64,000 nt of DNA from the NCBI GenBank assembly GCA_016271365.2, contig CM028130.1, positions 469,373,501 through 469,437,500 on the forward strand, read 5' to 3'. This document shows positions 1 to 9,630 of this stretch, one piece after another. This DNA is from Neoceratodus forsteri. Taxonomy: Eukaryota > Chordata > Ceratodontiformes > Ceratodontidae. A model generated the notes under the pieces. That model made no database searches. It saw only the letters and a program-made list of their open reading frames with translations, and was not told the origin of the DNA. Both the position numbers and the translations under genes were made by a program. The number at the start of each line of letters is the position of its first letter. Within the stretch, counting starts at the first letter, position 1.

Positions 1-1058
1 AATTTGCTTGTCTGAGTCCCAAGGACGCTGCCATGTATTGTTTTTTAGCCATGGCATCAATCTTCCTGGAGTCCTTGTCAGGAGGATGTGAAGCCAGGGG
101 AATGTTAGCTTTATCACAGGCTGCAGCCTGAACTACCCCAACATGACTGCATTGCTGTGAAAGAAAGTCTGTATCAGGACCTGACAAAGTGTACCTCCTG
201 TCCACCTTTTTGTCAACAGGAGGCACAGAATTAGGGGCTTTTAGAATTTTTATTGTTTGCTTCCTAAAAGATTTATGTAAAGGGATAGACAATCTCCTGG
301 ACTCTGGGATATCCATCATCTCTACATAGTCAGGCTCCTCTTGCTCATCCAAAGCCTCCTCTAAAGGAAGCTGGAGGGTCTCAGCAACTTTTTTATAAAA
401 CAAAAAATGAGACGGGGACTCAGCAAGCCTAGGGGGAGATTCACCTAAAGGTCTGTCTGGGGAGATGTCCGGTTCAGTGGGCACATCCAGACTTTCAAAG
501 TCACATTCACACTGATCATAATCATCCTCCCCCTCCTCTGGTTCATAAAACTCATCTGTATCATATTCTTGAACCGGTGGAACCGACCGAACCGACCTTT
601 GCCAGATAATGATGGTTCGGAGGGAACTGGGGACAGTGACTGGACAATCTGTATTGCCCTGGCTATCTCTGCAGCAGTTGGAGAAGGATTTTGGACTCCA
701 CACCTGCTGACTTTCTAGTTCTCTTTGCTGGAACTGGCTCCTCAGAGTCAGCTTTACGTTTGCCCGAGGAAGTCTGGCCCTGGTCAGAGGGCACTCCCTC
801 CGGTTCGGCTGGCACCGAACTGGGCTGGCCATCCGGGTCAGCGGACTTTTTGGCCTCTCGTTCCCTGAGCCTACCAACTCTCTTATCTAGGGTGGCTGCA
901 GGGAAATTCTTGCAAATCTGGCAGTCTGCACTGAGGTGGTCAAACCCCAGACAATAAACACATGTGGTGTGTGGGTCAGCCTTGGCAAAGGCTTCCCCAC
1001 AGACACTACAGTGTTGAAACCCAGTGGGCCCGGTTTTTCTTTTGGGTTTCTCAGACAT
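1..1058 (-). pseudogene. DIRS gag-like protein, A1 (partial, frameshifted)
   Basis: Gag-like structural protein that would bind the element RNA. The start at 1058 is supported by the same MSEKPK opening in A2, A3, C1 and C2. The N-terminus has a cysteine/histidine cluster (CSVC, then CVYC, then DHL and CQIC) that looks like a zinc-binding module. A basic stretch (AKRTRK) and an acidic region follow. The first frame stops at 663: after GVESKI a one-base loss relative to C1 shifts the frame. Downstream gag sequence continues to position 1 with homology to the C1 frame. It is not functional as written. Confidence 0.85.
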
Positions 1059-1084
1059 AATGCCAGCCTAACCAAAAACTTGCC

Positions 1085-1480
1085 CTTTTGATGGCAGTGC
1101 CAGGCAAGACACCCTTATCGGTTCCCAACCGTGTCACGGGTCGTGGAAAAAAACGTAATGAAATCCAGTTTTTTTAGAACCGATAAGAACCGGGAACCGC
1201 ACTCTAACAAGCCTTAAAAGGCTTCAAAACAAAGTTTAAATACAATTCGATCGGTTCAAACCGAACCGATAAACATTTACAAGTTCCATACAGAAAACCT
1301 ATCTATTACTTACAATACCATAGACAGAGCTTGAACCGATCGGTTTGTGGTTAAAATAAATAATATAGCGGTTGAATTTAACTGAGAAAAGACGCTTTAA
1401 ACCGAGGAAATGAACCGAGCAGCAGGAGGAATCTCCGGAGCGACTGTTCAGTGAGGTGGAGTAAAGAATCTGACGGTTTC
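1085..1480 (-). promoter_or_regulatory. A1 leader with clustered CGGTT/AACCG motifs
   Basis: Noncoding leader between terminal repeat and gag start. It holds many copies of the pentamer CGGTT or its complement, several paired as inverted CGGTTC/GAACCG. The same arrangement recurs in the other four family-A leaders. A promoter or RNA-packaging role is inference; only the motif density is seen. Confidence 0.5.
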
Positions 1481-1632
1481 GGTTTGAAACCACCCTAACA
1501 GAGCTTCTCTAACCGAGCTCGCGCTCTAAGTTCCATGCACTGCATGGAAGTTAACTCTTTCACCTCCGGAGCAGTTCTAATGGTGGGACAAACTGCATCT
1601 GTCATAATATAGCAAGACTTCATGTTGTTTGA

Positions 1633-1890
1633 AAGCAGAAACAGCTGCCAAGTGTACCTTGAGAGTAGCTGGTCTGAGACCTAGGGCGTTAAGATGGATC
1701 ATATAATCCAGAACCGTAGGCAATTCAGCAGAGTCTGGATAAATATTTTTCTTAGAACACCAAATGCTGAATCTTTTCCATTTGGAGTTGTATGTCTTTC
1801 TGGTGGAAGGCTTTTGAGAAGCCTTAAGGATATCCAGAACCCCTTGGGAAAGGAGCAGATCTTTAAACTCCAACTCTTCCAGAGCCAAGC
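1633..1890 (-). pseudogene. Tyrosine recombinase N-terminal part, A2 (cut by A1)
   Basis: Start of the integrase-like tyrosine recombinase of copy A2. The frame runs through the helical N-terminal (core-binding-like) region with KPSTRKTYNSKWKRFSIWC and LRPATLKVHLAAVSAF, which is closely matched in A3, C1 and C2. It then passes into the A1 terminal repeat and ends. The catalytic half (Arg, His-x-x-Arg, Tyr) is absent from the window for this copy. Confidence 0.85.
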
Positions 1891-2290
1891 CTTGAGATCG
1901 AGAGACTGAAGATTCGGGTACCAAATCCTCCCAAGAGGATGTTAACAGGTTGAAATTCCTGGGAAGAGACAGGGGAAGATGGACTGTTAGGGACAGCAAC
2001 AAGGGGTACCATGGCTGCTTGGCCCAGTTTGGAGCAATCAGAATCACTTTGCATGGTTGTGACCTTATCTTGACAAGCACTTTGAACAGGAGAGAGAAGG
2101 GGGGAAAGCATACAGAAATTTCCCTTCCCAGTTCAGGATCAGAGCATCCAGGGGGACTGAGCCCAAGACTGAGGGTCTGCAACACAAAAGAGGGAGTTGG
2201 TGATTGTCTGGGGCTGCAAAAAGATCTATCTCTGGAGTGCCCCATCTTGAGAAAATCACTTTCAACACCAGAGGATCTAGGGCCATTCGT
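1890..2290 (-). pseudogene. DIRS segment between RNase H and recombinase, A2 (methylase-like region)
   Basis: Conserved block after RNase H in every polymerase-bearing copy here: a GTPEIDLFAAPDN motif, then FPPxxLLFKVLVKIRSQ and an APxWAxQPWYPLLLSL motif. Published descriptions of DIRS elements place a methyltransferase-like domain here. I identify it by position and repetition and did not see a convincing complete methylase active site. In A2 the frame continues without a stop into the recombinase, so both could sit in one polypeptide (frame 2245-1577). Confidence 0.65.
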
Positions 2291-2810
2291 GATGGCCCTT
2301 GGATATTCTGCTCAGTGCATCTGCTAGGACATTGTCCTTCCCTGGGAGGTGAACTGCTATCAGAGAGGTTTGCAGGGAATAGGCCAGGGACCACAGTTTC
2401 ATCACTTCTGTGCACAAGGCCATAGACCGAGGGCCTCCTTGCTTGTTGATGTACCACATGGTGGTGGTGGTGTCTGTTCTGACCTGAACCACCTTGTTCT
2501 GTACAGATTTGGAAAAAGCTTGCAGTGCCAGAAATACTGCTCTGAGTTCCAAGAGACTGATGTGAAGCAGAGATTCCTGAGGTGACCACAGTCCCTGGGT
2601 GGTAAGTTCCCCCAAATGAGCTCCCCAGCCCAGCAAGGAAGCATCTGTGGAGAAGACCACTGAATGAGACTGAGTGACAAATAGACCCCCTTGCCTCAAA
2701 TTGTCCTGATCTTGCCACCACTGCAGGGCTTGGATCAGAGTTTGAGTCACTGGAATTAGTTTGGTAAGGGAATCCTTTCTTTGGGACCAAAATCCTTTCT
2801 TTGGGACCAA
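2277..2810 (-). pseudogene. DIRS RNase H domain, A2
   Basis: RNase H of the pol protein, which would remove RNA from the RNA-DNA hybrid. Visible acidic positions are TDASLLGWGAH (first Asp), LLELRAV (Glu) and VRTDTTTT (second Asp; other copies read TDNTT), then NVLADALSR near the end (last Asp). The frame 2810-2277 is open across these motifs. A 20-bp tandem duplication at about 2770-2810 breaks the join with RT upstream. Confidence 0.8.
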
Positions 2811-3735
2811 AAAGCTCTTAAGTGGAACTGAATGTCCCTCATTTAGAATCTTGCGCCCTGGACCACTGCTGTAGAAGCTGCCATGTGGCCCAGTAGCTGA
2901 AGGAAATGCCTTGCTGGTCGAGATGCCTGAAGGCTGAATGAAGAGGCGAGTTCCATGAGGGTCCTTGCCCTTTCCAGGGGAAGGAAGGCTCTTGCTTTTA
3001 CCACATCCAGCTCTGCCCCTATGAAGGTGAGGAGCTGCACTGGTTCGAGAACTGACTTTGGTAGGTTGAGAAGAAATCCTAAAGAAGTGAGCACTTGCTG
3101 GGTCACTTGCAGGTGTAACTTGACTTGGTCTGGAGGCTTTCCTACTATGAGCCAGTCGTCCAAGTATGGAAAAATGGAAATCTTTTGTCTTCTTAGGAAG
3201 GCAACAAGTACTGCAGGCACTTTGTGAAGACCCTTGGGGCTGATGTTAGGCCAAAGGGCATTGCTCTGAACTGATAGTGGCCTGAGGGCAACTTGAACCT
3301 GAGGTACTTTCTGTGGGAGCACCTGATGGGAATGTGAAAGCAGGCATCTTTGAGGTCCAGGAAGGCTAGCCAGTCCCCTGGCCTTACAGAGAGAAGGATG
3401 ATTCCCAGAGTTATCATTTTGAACTTTGGCTTTAAAAGATGTTTGTTCAGGTATCTTAGATCCAGGATGGGTCACCACTCTCCTGTCTTTTTAGGGGTTA
3501 GGAAGTACCTGGAGTACAATCCTTTGCCCCAGTGTAGGGTAGGTACTCTCTCTATAGCTCTGAGAGTTAGGAGAGAAGAAACCTCTGCCTATAGGACAAG
3601 GGTTTCTGTGAGATTTGCAGGTGAAGATCTGGCTCTCAGCTTGGGAAATTTTTGAAGCTGAGAACCAGACCCTGGCTTCTACTTCCAGGACCCACTTGTC
3701 TGATGTGAGACATCCAGTCCTTGACAAAATAAGCC
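2690..3735 (-). pseudogene. DIRS reverse transcriptase, A2 (frameshifted)
   Basis: Reverse transcriptase of A2. Motifs appear across frames: LDLKDACFHIPI, SGHYQFRAMPFGLTSAP, and FPYLDDWLIVG near 3155-3178 with the YxDD active site intact. The fingers (around 3193-3417) and the palm/thumb (2843-3478) lie in different frames, so at least one indel separates them. N-terminal WVLEVEA sequence lies at about 3660-3700. It is disabled by frameshifts but the catalytic motif is kept. Confidence 0.85.
2771..2811 (-). repeat. 20-bp tandem duplication inside A2 pol
   Basis: The unit TCCTTTCTTTGGGACCAAAA occurs twice back to back. Copy A3 has one unit at the equivalent place (about 6508-6530). Twenty bases is not a multiple of three, so the duplication shifts the pol frame. 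Confidence 0.85.
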
Positions 3736-3739
3736 AGCC

Positions 3740-3996
3740 TGCCCCCTACTGGGATAGGAGAATCGACCGGGCAGACCCATCAGGTGTCTGCTTAGCAGGA
3801 CTATAGGCTGAGGGGTGATGCAGGCCTGCTCATCCCCTCCTGCCTCTCCCTCTGAAGAACCCCTCTGTGAAAAAGAAGAGGAGGCCTGTGCTTGGTAAAA
3901 GGCCTTTGGAAAGTCCTGCCCCTGCCCCTGGACTGCTGCCTTTGAGGAGTTGCTTGCCTTTCCTTGACCTGAGCACTCCTATAAGTGGTCCTGTAT
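3740..3996 (-). pseudogene. DIRS gag C-terminal part, A2 (after A3 insertion)
   Basis: Continuation of A2 gag beyond the A3 insertion. It resumes with the sequence for the YRTTYRSAQ segment and runs through a basic, Gly/Arg-rich tail as in C1 and C2. Its separated N-terminal part is at 9631-10979. Small indels interrupt the frame. Confidence 0.75.
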
Positions 3997-4182
3997 GAAA
4001 AAATTACTCACCTTAGTAATGTTGTTTCTTCTAATGGAGTCTTGCTATATTATGACAATTGCAGTATGATCGCAGGTTAGAACTGCTCTGGAGGTGAAAT
4101 AGTTAACTTTCCATGCAGGCATGGAACTTAGAGTGCGAGCTCGGTTGAAACTCTGTCTGTTGTTCTTCAAACGCAAACTGTC
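3997..4182 (-). repeat. A3 3' terminal inverted repeat
   Basis: Inverted copy of 9463-9630. The shared core includes CTATATTATGACAATTGCAG, the shortened AACTGCTC(C/T)GGAGGTGAAA and the CATGCAGGCATGG stretch. The outer ~50 bp is specific to the 3' end and carries AAGGTGAGTAATTTTTTC (minus strand) at the tip. Confidence 0.92.
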
Positions 4183-4446
4183 AGATCTTTTTACGAGCTA
4201 AAACTCACTAAGGCTCTGTGTGGAAGCTGTAAACTCATACTAGCCAACTGGCTACTAACATAAACACCTCATGTATTTGGCCTTAAACAAAGACTCAAGT
4301 CAGGAGACCCAAATGCAAAAACACAACACCAATTCACCCAAAAAGGAAGGTGAAAACAACAAGGTGGTCATCAAAAAGCGCCATCTCCTGTACTGCCCAC
4401 CCACATCCCAAAACACAGGTTCTGAGAGGGGCAGGAGGGAGGGGGC
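4183..4446. other. A3 spacer between ICR and 3' terminal repeat
   Basis: Noncoding 3' spacer of A3, matching the equivalent spacers of C1 and C2 in part (the phrase about TAGCCAACTGGCTACTAA recurs as TAGCCAGTTGGCTAGTG). No gene is seen. Confidence 0.6.
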
Positions 4447-4540
4447 ATCATAATATAGCAAGACTCATTAGAAGAAACAACATTACTAAGGTAATTTTTC
4501 TTCAAACAACACTGAAGTCTTGCTATATTGTAACAATTAC
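4447..4540 (-). repeat. A3 internal complementary region (ICR)
   Basis: On the minus strand this reads the reverse complement of the element's 5' tip followed by the reverse complement of its 3' tip. It contains the copy-specific ACAATT next to TATAGC, as do both A3 termini. In the DIRS model the ICR bridges the two ends during circle formation. Confidence 0.9.
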
Positions 4541-4545
4541 AGACC

Positions 4546-5740
4546 ACACAGCAGTACCTCCATGGAGGAGGGACAGAACCTACTTAGGAATAGGCTCTGA
4601 AGCACGGATTGTGCTGGAAACGAGCACTCCACTCCTAGCCTAGATGTCCAGGGAGCAGTGCTTGGTAAAGTGATGAACTGCTCTTCAGGTAGCTGCTTGA
4701 CATATTTCTAGAATAGGAATGTCTCTGGCAGCAGCCAGAGAAGCAGCTGCAATTTGGTAGAGTGAGCCCTAGGCCTGAGGGGGAACTTTACCCAACTTCT
4801 TGTAGCAGAATTGGATACAAGAGACAATCCACCTGGCAATGGATCTTTTAGTGGCTGGCTTCCCTTTTACCAACTTCGCGCTTACAAGTGAGGAACGCTG
4901 GAGGGAGTCAAACCTATGACCCTTGGTACGCCTATGTAGTAACTAAGGGCCTCTTCACATCTAGGCTGCAGCCTCCTCTCCCCAGAGGAGGAGGTCAGTG
5001 AAGTACACTGGAAGAGAAATAGATTGATTAAGGTGGAAATCTGAAATCACCTTAGGCAGGAACTTTCTGTTAGTCCGGAAGACCACCTTATCTCTGTGAA
5101 AAGAGAAACTCCCTGCTCCACTGACAACGCTTGTAAGTCACCTCCATGCCTGGCAGAGGTGATGGCTACCAGAAACACAGTTTTCCAAGTCAAGTACTTG
5201 AGCTCAGCTGAAGACAAGGGCTTGAAGGGGTTGCATAAGCTGAGCAATGCAAACATTAAGATCCCAGGCAGGGCAGGATCCCTGAATGGAGGGTTGGTGT
5301 GAAGCAACCCCTTAAAAACTTGGAAAATACAGGATGAGCTGAAAGAGAAGAGGATTTACCTGTTGAAATAAAAGCAGACACAGCTGCCAAATGCACCTTC
5401 AGGGTAGCTGGTCTCAGCCCCAAAGAATTCAGGTGGACCATATAATCCAGGACTGTGGGTAGATCAGCAGAGACTGGGGAAATATGCTTTTCCGAGCACC
5501 ATATGGAAAACCTTTTCCATTTGGAATTGTAAGTAGCCCTGGTGGAAGGCTTCCTTGAGGCCTTCAATATATCCATTACACCTTGGGAAAGGTGTAAATC
5601 AGCAAACTAACTCTTCAAGAACCAAGCCTTGAGATTGAGAGATTCGGATACCAAACCCTTCCCTGGGCAGAGGTTAACAGATTGTGATTCCTGGGAAGGC
5701 ACAGGGGAGGATGGACTGCTAAGGACAGCAGGAGTGGATA
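4546..5740 (-). pseudogene. Tyrosine recombinase, A3 (catalytic Arg lost)
   Basis: Integrase-like tyrosine recombinase. The N-terminal region is at 5576-5256 (KPSTRATYNSKWKRF, LRPATLKVHLAAVSAF), followed by the catalytic core start at about 5170 (WKTVFLVAITSAR). Where C1 reads ARRISELQAL, A3 reads ARHGGDLQAL, so the predicted first catalytic Arg is lost. Frames change at least twice, and the C-terminal region (to about 4546) survives only in pieces. It would not be active. Confidence 0.82.
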
Positions 5741-6000
5741 CCAGGGTTGTCTGGCCCAATCTGGAGCTATCAGAATGACTTTGCAGGATTGGGATCTGAT
5801 TTTTGACTAGCACTTTGAACAGGAGAGGAAAGGGAGGGAAGGCATAGAGGAACTTCCCTTCCAGCTGAGGGCTAAGGCATCCAGGGGAGTGAGGCCCAAC
5901 ACTGGGGCCTGCAGCAAAAAGAGGAAGTTGGTGATTGTCTGGGCTGCAAAAGATCTATCTGCGGGTGCCCCATCTGGCAAATACTACTCCCAAGACCAGG
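5720..6000 (-). pseudogene. DIRS methylase-like segment, A3
   Basis: Degraded copy of the segment between RNase H and recombinase, with KVLVKNQIPILQ replacing KVLVKIRSQ and recognisable APDNHQLP sequence. Frame breaks are frequent. Assignment is by homology to A2 and C1. Confidence 0.6.
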
Positions 6001-6589
6001 GATCCAGTGACCATTCGTGGTGGCCCTGGGAAATCCTGCTGAGAGCATCTGTCAGGACATTGTCCTGCCTGGGAGGTGGACTGCCGTAAGGGAGGTGTTC
6101 AGGGAGTAAGCCAGAAACCACAACTTCATCGCTTCGGTGCACAAGGCTGTAGACCGAGTGCCCCCTTGCTTGTTGATGTACCACATTGTAGTGGTGTTGT
6201 CTGTTCTGACCTGAATACTCCTGTTCTGAACAGATTTGGAAAAAGCTTGAAGTGCTAGAAGAACTGCTCTGAGCTCCAACAGGTTGATGTGGAGCAGAGA
6301 TTCCTGGGGAGACCACAGACACCTGAGTGGTGAGGTCACCCATGTGAGCTCCCCAGCCCAAGAGGGATGCATCTGTAGTAAGGATTAGAGAATGAGACTG
6401 GGTGACAAAAGGAACCCCTTGTCTCAGGTTGCTCTGATCCTGCCACCACTGTAGGGCTTGGATCAGGGTTCGAGTTACTGGGATCAACTTGGTAAGAGGA
6501 TCCTTTCTTTGAGACCAAAAAGCTCTCAAATGGAACTGGATGTCCCTCATCTGAAATCTTGCTCCTGCACAACTGCTGTGAGCAGCCAT
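5984..6589 (-). pseudogene. DIRS RNase H domain, A3
   Basis: RNase H with the acidic motifs TDASLLGWGAH, LLELRAVLLALQAF and VRTDNTTTMWYINKQ, then TDALSRIS near the end. They are split over two frames (6589-5984 and 6372-6052), so one indel is present. The RT-RNase H connection (RDIQFHLRAFWSQRKD) precedes it, in the same order as all copies. Confidence 0.8.
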
Positions 6590-6600
6590 GTGTCCTAGGG

Positions 6601-7489
6601 CTGCAGAAAATGCCTTGCTGGCCGGGAGACCTGCAGAGTAAATGAGGAGGCCAGGGAGACTAGGGTCTTTGCCCTGTCCAGGGAAGGAAGGCCCTGGCTT
6701 CCTGTGTGTGTTCAGTTCTGCGCCTATGAAGGTAAGAAGCTGGACAGGCTCTAGAACTGACTGAGAGATTCAGAAGGAAACCCTAGAGAGGTAAGCAGTT
6801 GCTGCGTTATCTGAAGATGTAAATTGACCTGGTCTGGGGACTGGCCTACTATGAGCCAATCGTCCAGGTAAGGAAAGATGGCAACCTTTGCCTTCGAGGG
6901 TAGGCAACTGTTACTGCCAGGCATTTGGTGAATACCCTTGGGGCAGAAGTGAGGCCAAGGGCATTGCTCTGAACTGGTAGTGGCCTGAGGGCAGCTCGAA
7001 CCTGAGGTACTTTCGATGGGAGCTTCTGATGGGAATATGGAAGTAGGCATCCTTGAGTTCCAGGGAAGCTAGCCAGTCCCCTGGCCTTAGAGAGGGTAGG
7101 ATAATTCCCAGAGTCACCATTTTGAACTTTGGCTTTAAAAGGTGCTTGTTTAAGTATCTGAGATCCAGGATGGGACGTCATTCTCCTGTCTTTTTTGGGG
7201 CAAGGAAGTACCTGGAGTACAAACCTTTGCCCTGGTGTAGGGGAGGAACCCTTTCCACAGCTCTGAGAGCCAGGAGGGTAGAGACCTCTGCCTCTAGGGC
7301 GAGTGCCTCTGATGGAGTTGCAGGTGGAAAAGATCTGGTTCTCAGCTTTGGAAATTTTTGAAGCTGAGAACCAGTCCCTGACTTACTACTTCCAGGACCC
7401 ACTTGTCTGATGTTAAAGACTTCCAGTCCTGGACAAAGTAAGCTGGCCTGCTCTACAGGTAGAGAAGAATCAGCCCTTGGCAATCCCAT
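6601..7489 (-). pseudogene. DIRS reverse transcriptase, A3 (stop and frameshifts)
   Basis: RT with an open N-terminal part (7489-7178) up to YSRYFLAPKKTGE. There a Trp codon present in C1 and C2 (GEWRPIL) has become TGA. Fingers and palm follow at 7120-6850: LELKDAYFHIPI, SGHYQFRAMP, then an indel, then FPYLDDWLIVGQSPD with the catalytic YLDD intact. The remaining part extends to about 6601. Confidence 0.85.
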
Positions 7490-9067
7490 CAGGGTGCCTG
7501 CTTGGCAGGGCTTTGGGCTGAGGGCTGCTTGTACCCTGTCTGCCTCTCCCTCTAAAGAATCCCTCTGAGCATGAGGAGGAGGAAGCTTGGAGTGAAAAAG
7601 GCCTATGAAAAGGCCTGCGCCTGCCTCTAGAAAGCTGCTTTGAGGAGTGGCCTGTCTTTCCTTGGCCTGTGCACCTCATATAGGTGGTCCTATATTCATC
7701 CATTTTTTCATGTAATTCTCTGTTTGCCCCCAAACAGAGAATTTCCCACAACAGTAAAAATCCATGGCCTTAGACTGGGTATCCTGAGACAGGGTAGTAC
7801 ATCTGAGCCAAGCATACCTGAGAAGTGCCACAGATGTAGCCATGACTCTTGATGAAACATCATTAGAGTCCACTGCAGCATGAAATTGCACCTTGATGCC
7901 TCAATACCATCCATAGCCACCTGTTCCAGCCCCTGGCAAGCTGGTCAGGGACTTGTTTTGCTAGGGCCAGTACAGTATCCCATCTGGATTTCTGGTACCT
8001 AGCAGCATAAACCATATAATTTGCTTGTCTGAGTCCCAAAGATGCTGCCATGTACTGTTTCTTTGCCATAGCATCAATCTTCCTGGAGTCCTTCTCAGGA
8101 GGTGTAGCTAGGGAATATTAGCTTTTCACAGGCTGCAGCCTGCACTACCCCACATGGCTGCATTTTTGAGTGAGGAAATCAGTGTCGGAGCCTGATAAGG
8201 TATACCTCTTGTCCATCCTTTTAACCACAGGAGGTATAGTGTGAGGAGTTTTTAAAACTTTTACTGTCTGTTTCCGAAAAGATTTATGCAAAGGAACAGA
8301 CAGTCTCCTAGACTCTGGAATATCCATCATTTCTACATAGTCCGGCTCCTCTTGGTCATCAACAGCTTCCTCAACAGGGAGCGGAGAGTTTCAGCAACTT
8401 TTTTATAAAACATGAAATGAGAAGGGGACTCAGAAAGCCTTGGAGGAGAAACCCCTAAGGGTCTATCTGGAGAGATGTCCGGTTCAATGGGCACATCCAG
8501 ATCTTCAAAACCATAATCACTCTCCTCATATTCCTCTTCCCCCTCCTCTGGTTCATAAAAATCCTCAAAATCATAATCTTGAACCGGTGGAACAGGCCGA
8601 ACCGAATGCCTCCATGAAGGTGTTGGTTCGGTTGGAACCGAGGAGAGAGACTGGACAATTTGAATTGCTTTAGCTAATTCTTCAGCAGTTGGGGAGAGAA
8701 CTTTTGGCTCTACGCTAGCTGACTTTCTAGTCCTTTTTGCCGGAACCGGCTCCTCAGAACCGGCTCTTCATTTGCCCGAGGAAGTATCGCCCTGGTCAGA
8801 GGGCACTCCTTCCGGTTCGGTTGGTACCGAACCGGGCTGGCCATCCGGGTCAGCGGACTTTTTGGCCTCCCTTTCCTTGAGCCTACCAACTCTCTTATCT
8901 ATGGTGGCAGCAGGGAAAGTCTGACAAATCTGGCAGTCTGAATTGAGGTGGTCAAACCCCAGACAATAGACACATGTGGTGTGTGGGTCAGCCTTAGCAA
9001 AAGTTTCCCCACAAACACTACAGTGTTGAAACCCAGTGGGTCGGTTTTCTTTGGGTTTCTCAGACAT
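7470..9067 (-). pseudogene. DIRS gag-like protein, A3
   Basis: Gag-like protein starting at 9067 (MSEKPK). The Cys/His zinc-binding-like cluster is at residues ~15-50, followed by a charged region, an acidic proline-rich part and the conserved core (about 8340-7700: MMDIPESRRLS, SHPPDKDSRKIDAM, AARYQKSRWDTV, VSSRVMATS). A Gly/Arg-rich tail ends near 7470. The first frame ends at 8768 with SSGK by point change and later frames shift repeatedly, so it is dead as written. Confidence 0.82.
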
Positions 9068-9109
9068 AATGCCAGCCTAACCAACTTACCCGTTATGGCA
9101 ATCCGCCAA

Positions 9110-9420
9110 CAAGACACCCTTATCGGTTCCCAACCGTAGTCACGGGTTGTGGAAAAAAACATAATGAAATCCGTTTTTTTTAGAACCGATAAGAACCGGG
9201 AACCGCACTCTGAAAAAAGGACTAGTAGATTTAAATACAACCTGATCGGTTCAAACCGAACCGATAATGAATTACAAGTTCCACACAGAAAAACTAAATG
9301 TAAAACCTATCTATTACTTACATTACCACAGATAGAGCTTGAACCGACCGGTTACGGTTTAATTTCTGCTGAAAACAGAGAAAATAATAATACTTTTAAA
9401 CCGACAAAATGAACCGAGCA
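9110..9420 (-). promoter_or_regulatory. A3 leader with clustered CGGTT/AACCG motifs
   Basis: Leader between terminal repeat and gag of A3, with dense CGGTT/AACCG pentamers as in A1, C1 and C2. A regulatory role is inferred from conservation between copies. Confidence 0.45.
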
Positions 9421-9462
9421 GAAGGAGAAATCTCCGGAGCGACTGTTCAGTGAGGCGGAGTA

Positions 9463-9630
9463 AAGAATCTGACAGTTTGCGTTTGAAGAACAACAGACAG
9501 AGTTTTCAACCGAGCTCGCGCTGTAAGTTCCATGCCTGCATGGAAAGTTAACTATTTCACCTCCGGAGCAGTTCTAACCTGCGGTCATACTGCAATTGTC
9601 ATAATATAGCAAGACTTCATGTTGTTTGAA
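9463..9630 (-). repeat. A3 5' terminal inverted repeat
   Basis: Minus strand begins TTCAAACAACATGAAGTCTT and continues CTATATTATGACAATTGCAG. It is inverted to 3997-4182 apart from the outer tips. Host A2 gag begins at 9631. Confidence 0.92.

Larger units (their letters stand above)
1..1632 (-). mobile_element. DIRS retrotransposon family A, copy A1 (5' part)
   Basis: This is the 5' part of a tyrosine-recombinase retrotransposon on the minus strand; the rest lies beyond the window start. From its 5' tip at about 1632 it reads terminal repeat, a leader rich in CGGTT/AACCG, then a gag frame starting at 1058. The tip (TTCAAACAACATGAAGTCTT on the minus strand) is the same as in copies A3, C1 and C2. 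It joins the recombinase frame of copy A2 directly, so A1 inserted into A2 in the same orientation. Family membership rests on shared gag, leader and ends with the complete copies. Confidence 0.9.
3997..9630 (-). mobile_element. DIRS family A copy A3 (full length, nested in A2)
   Basis: Complete minus-strand copy of 5,634 bp by these boundaries. It has 5' terminal repeat (9463-9630), CGGTT-rich leader, gag from 9067, RT, RNase H, methylase-like segment, recombinase, ICR (4447-4540) and 3' terminal repeat (3997-4182). The flanking A2 gag joins perfectly once A3 is removed, so no target duplication is evident, as expected for tyrosine-recombinase integration. The ends differ in their outer ~35 bp, as in DIRS-1-type elements. 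Confidence 0.93.

Noticed and set aside
691..957. Plus-strand frame opposite A1 gag, and similar opposite-strand frames over all DIRS copies
   Set aside because: Shadow frames on the non-coding strand; the conserved motifs are on the other strand.
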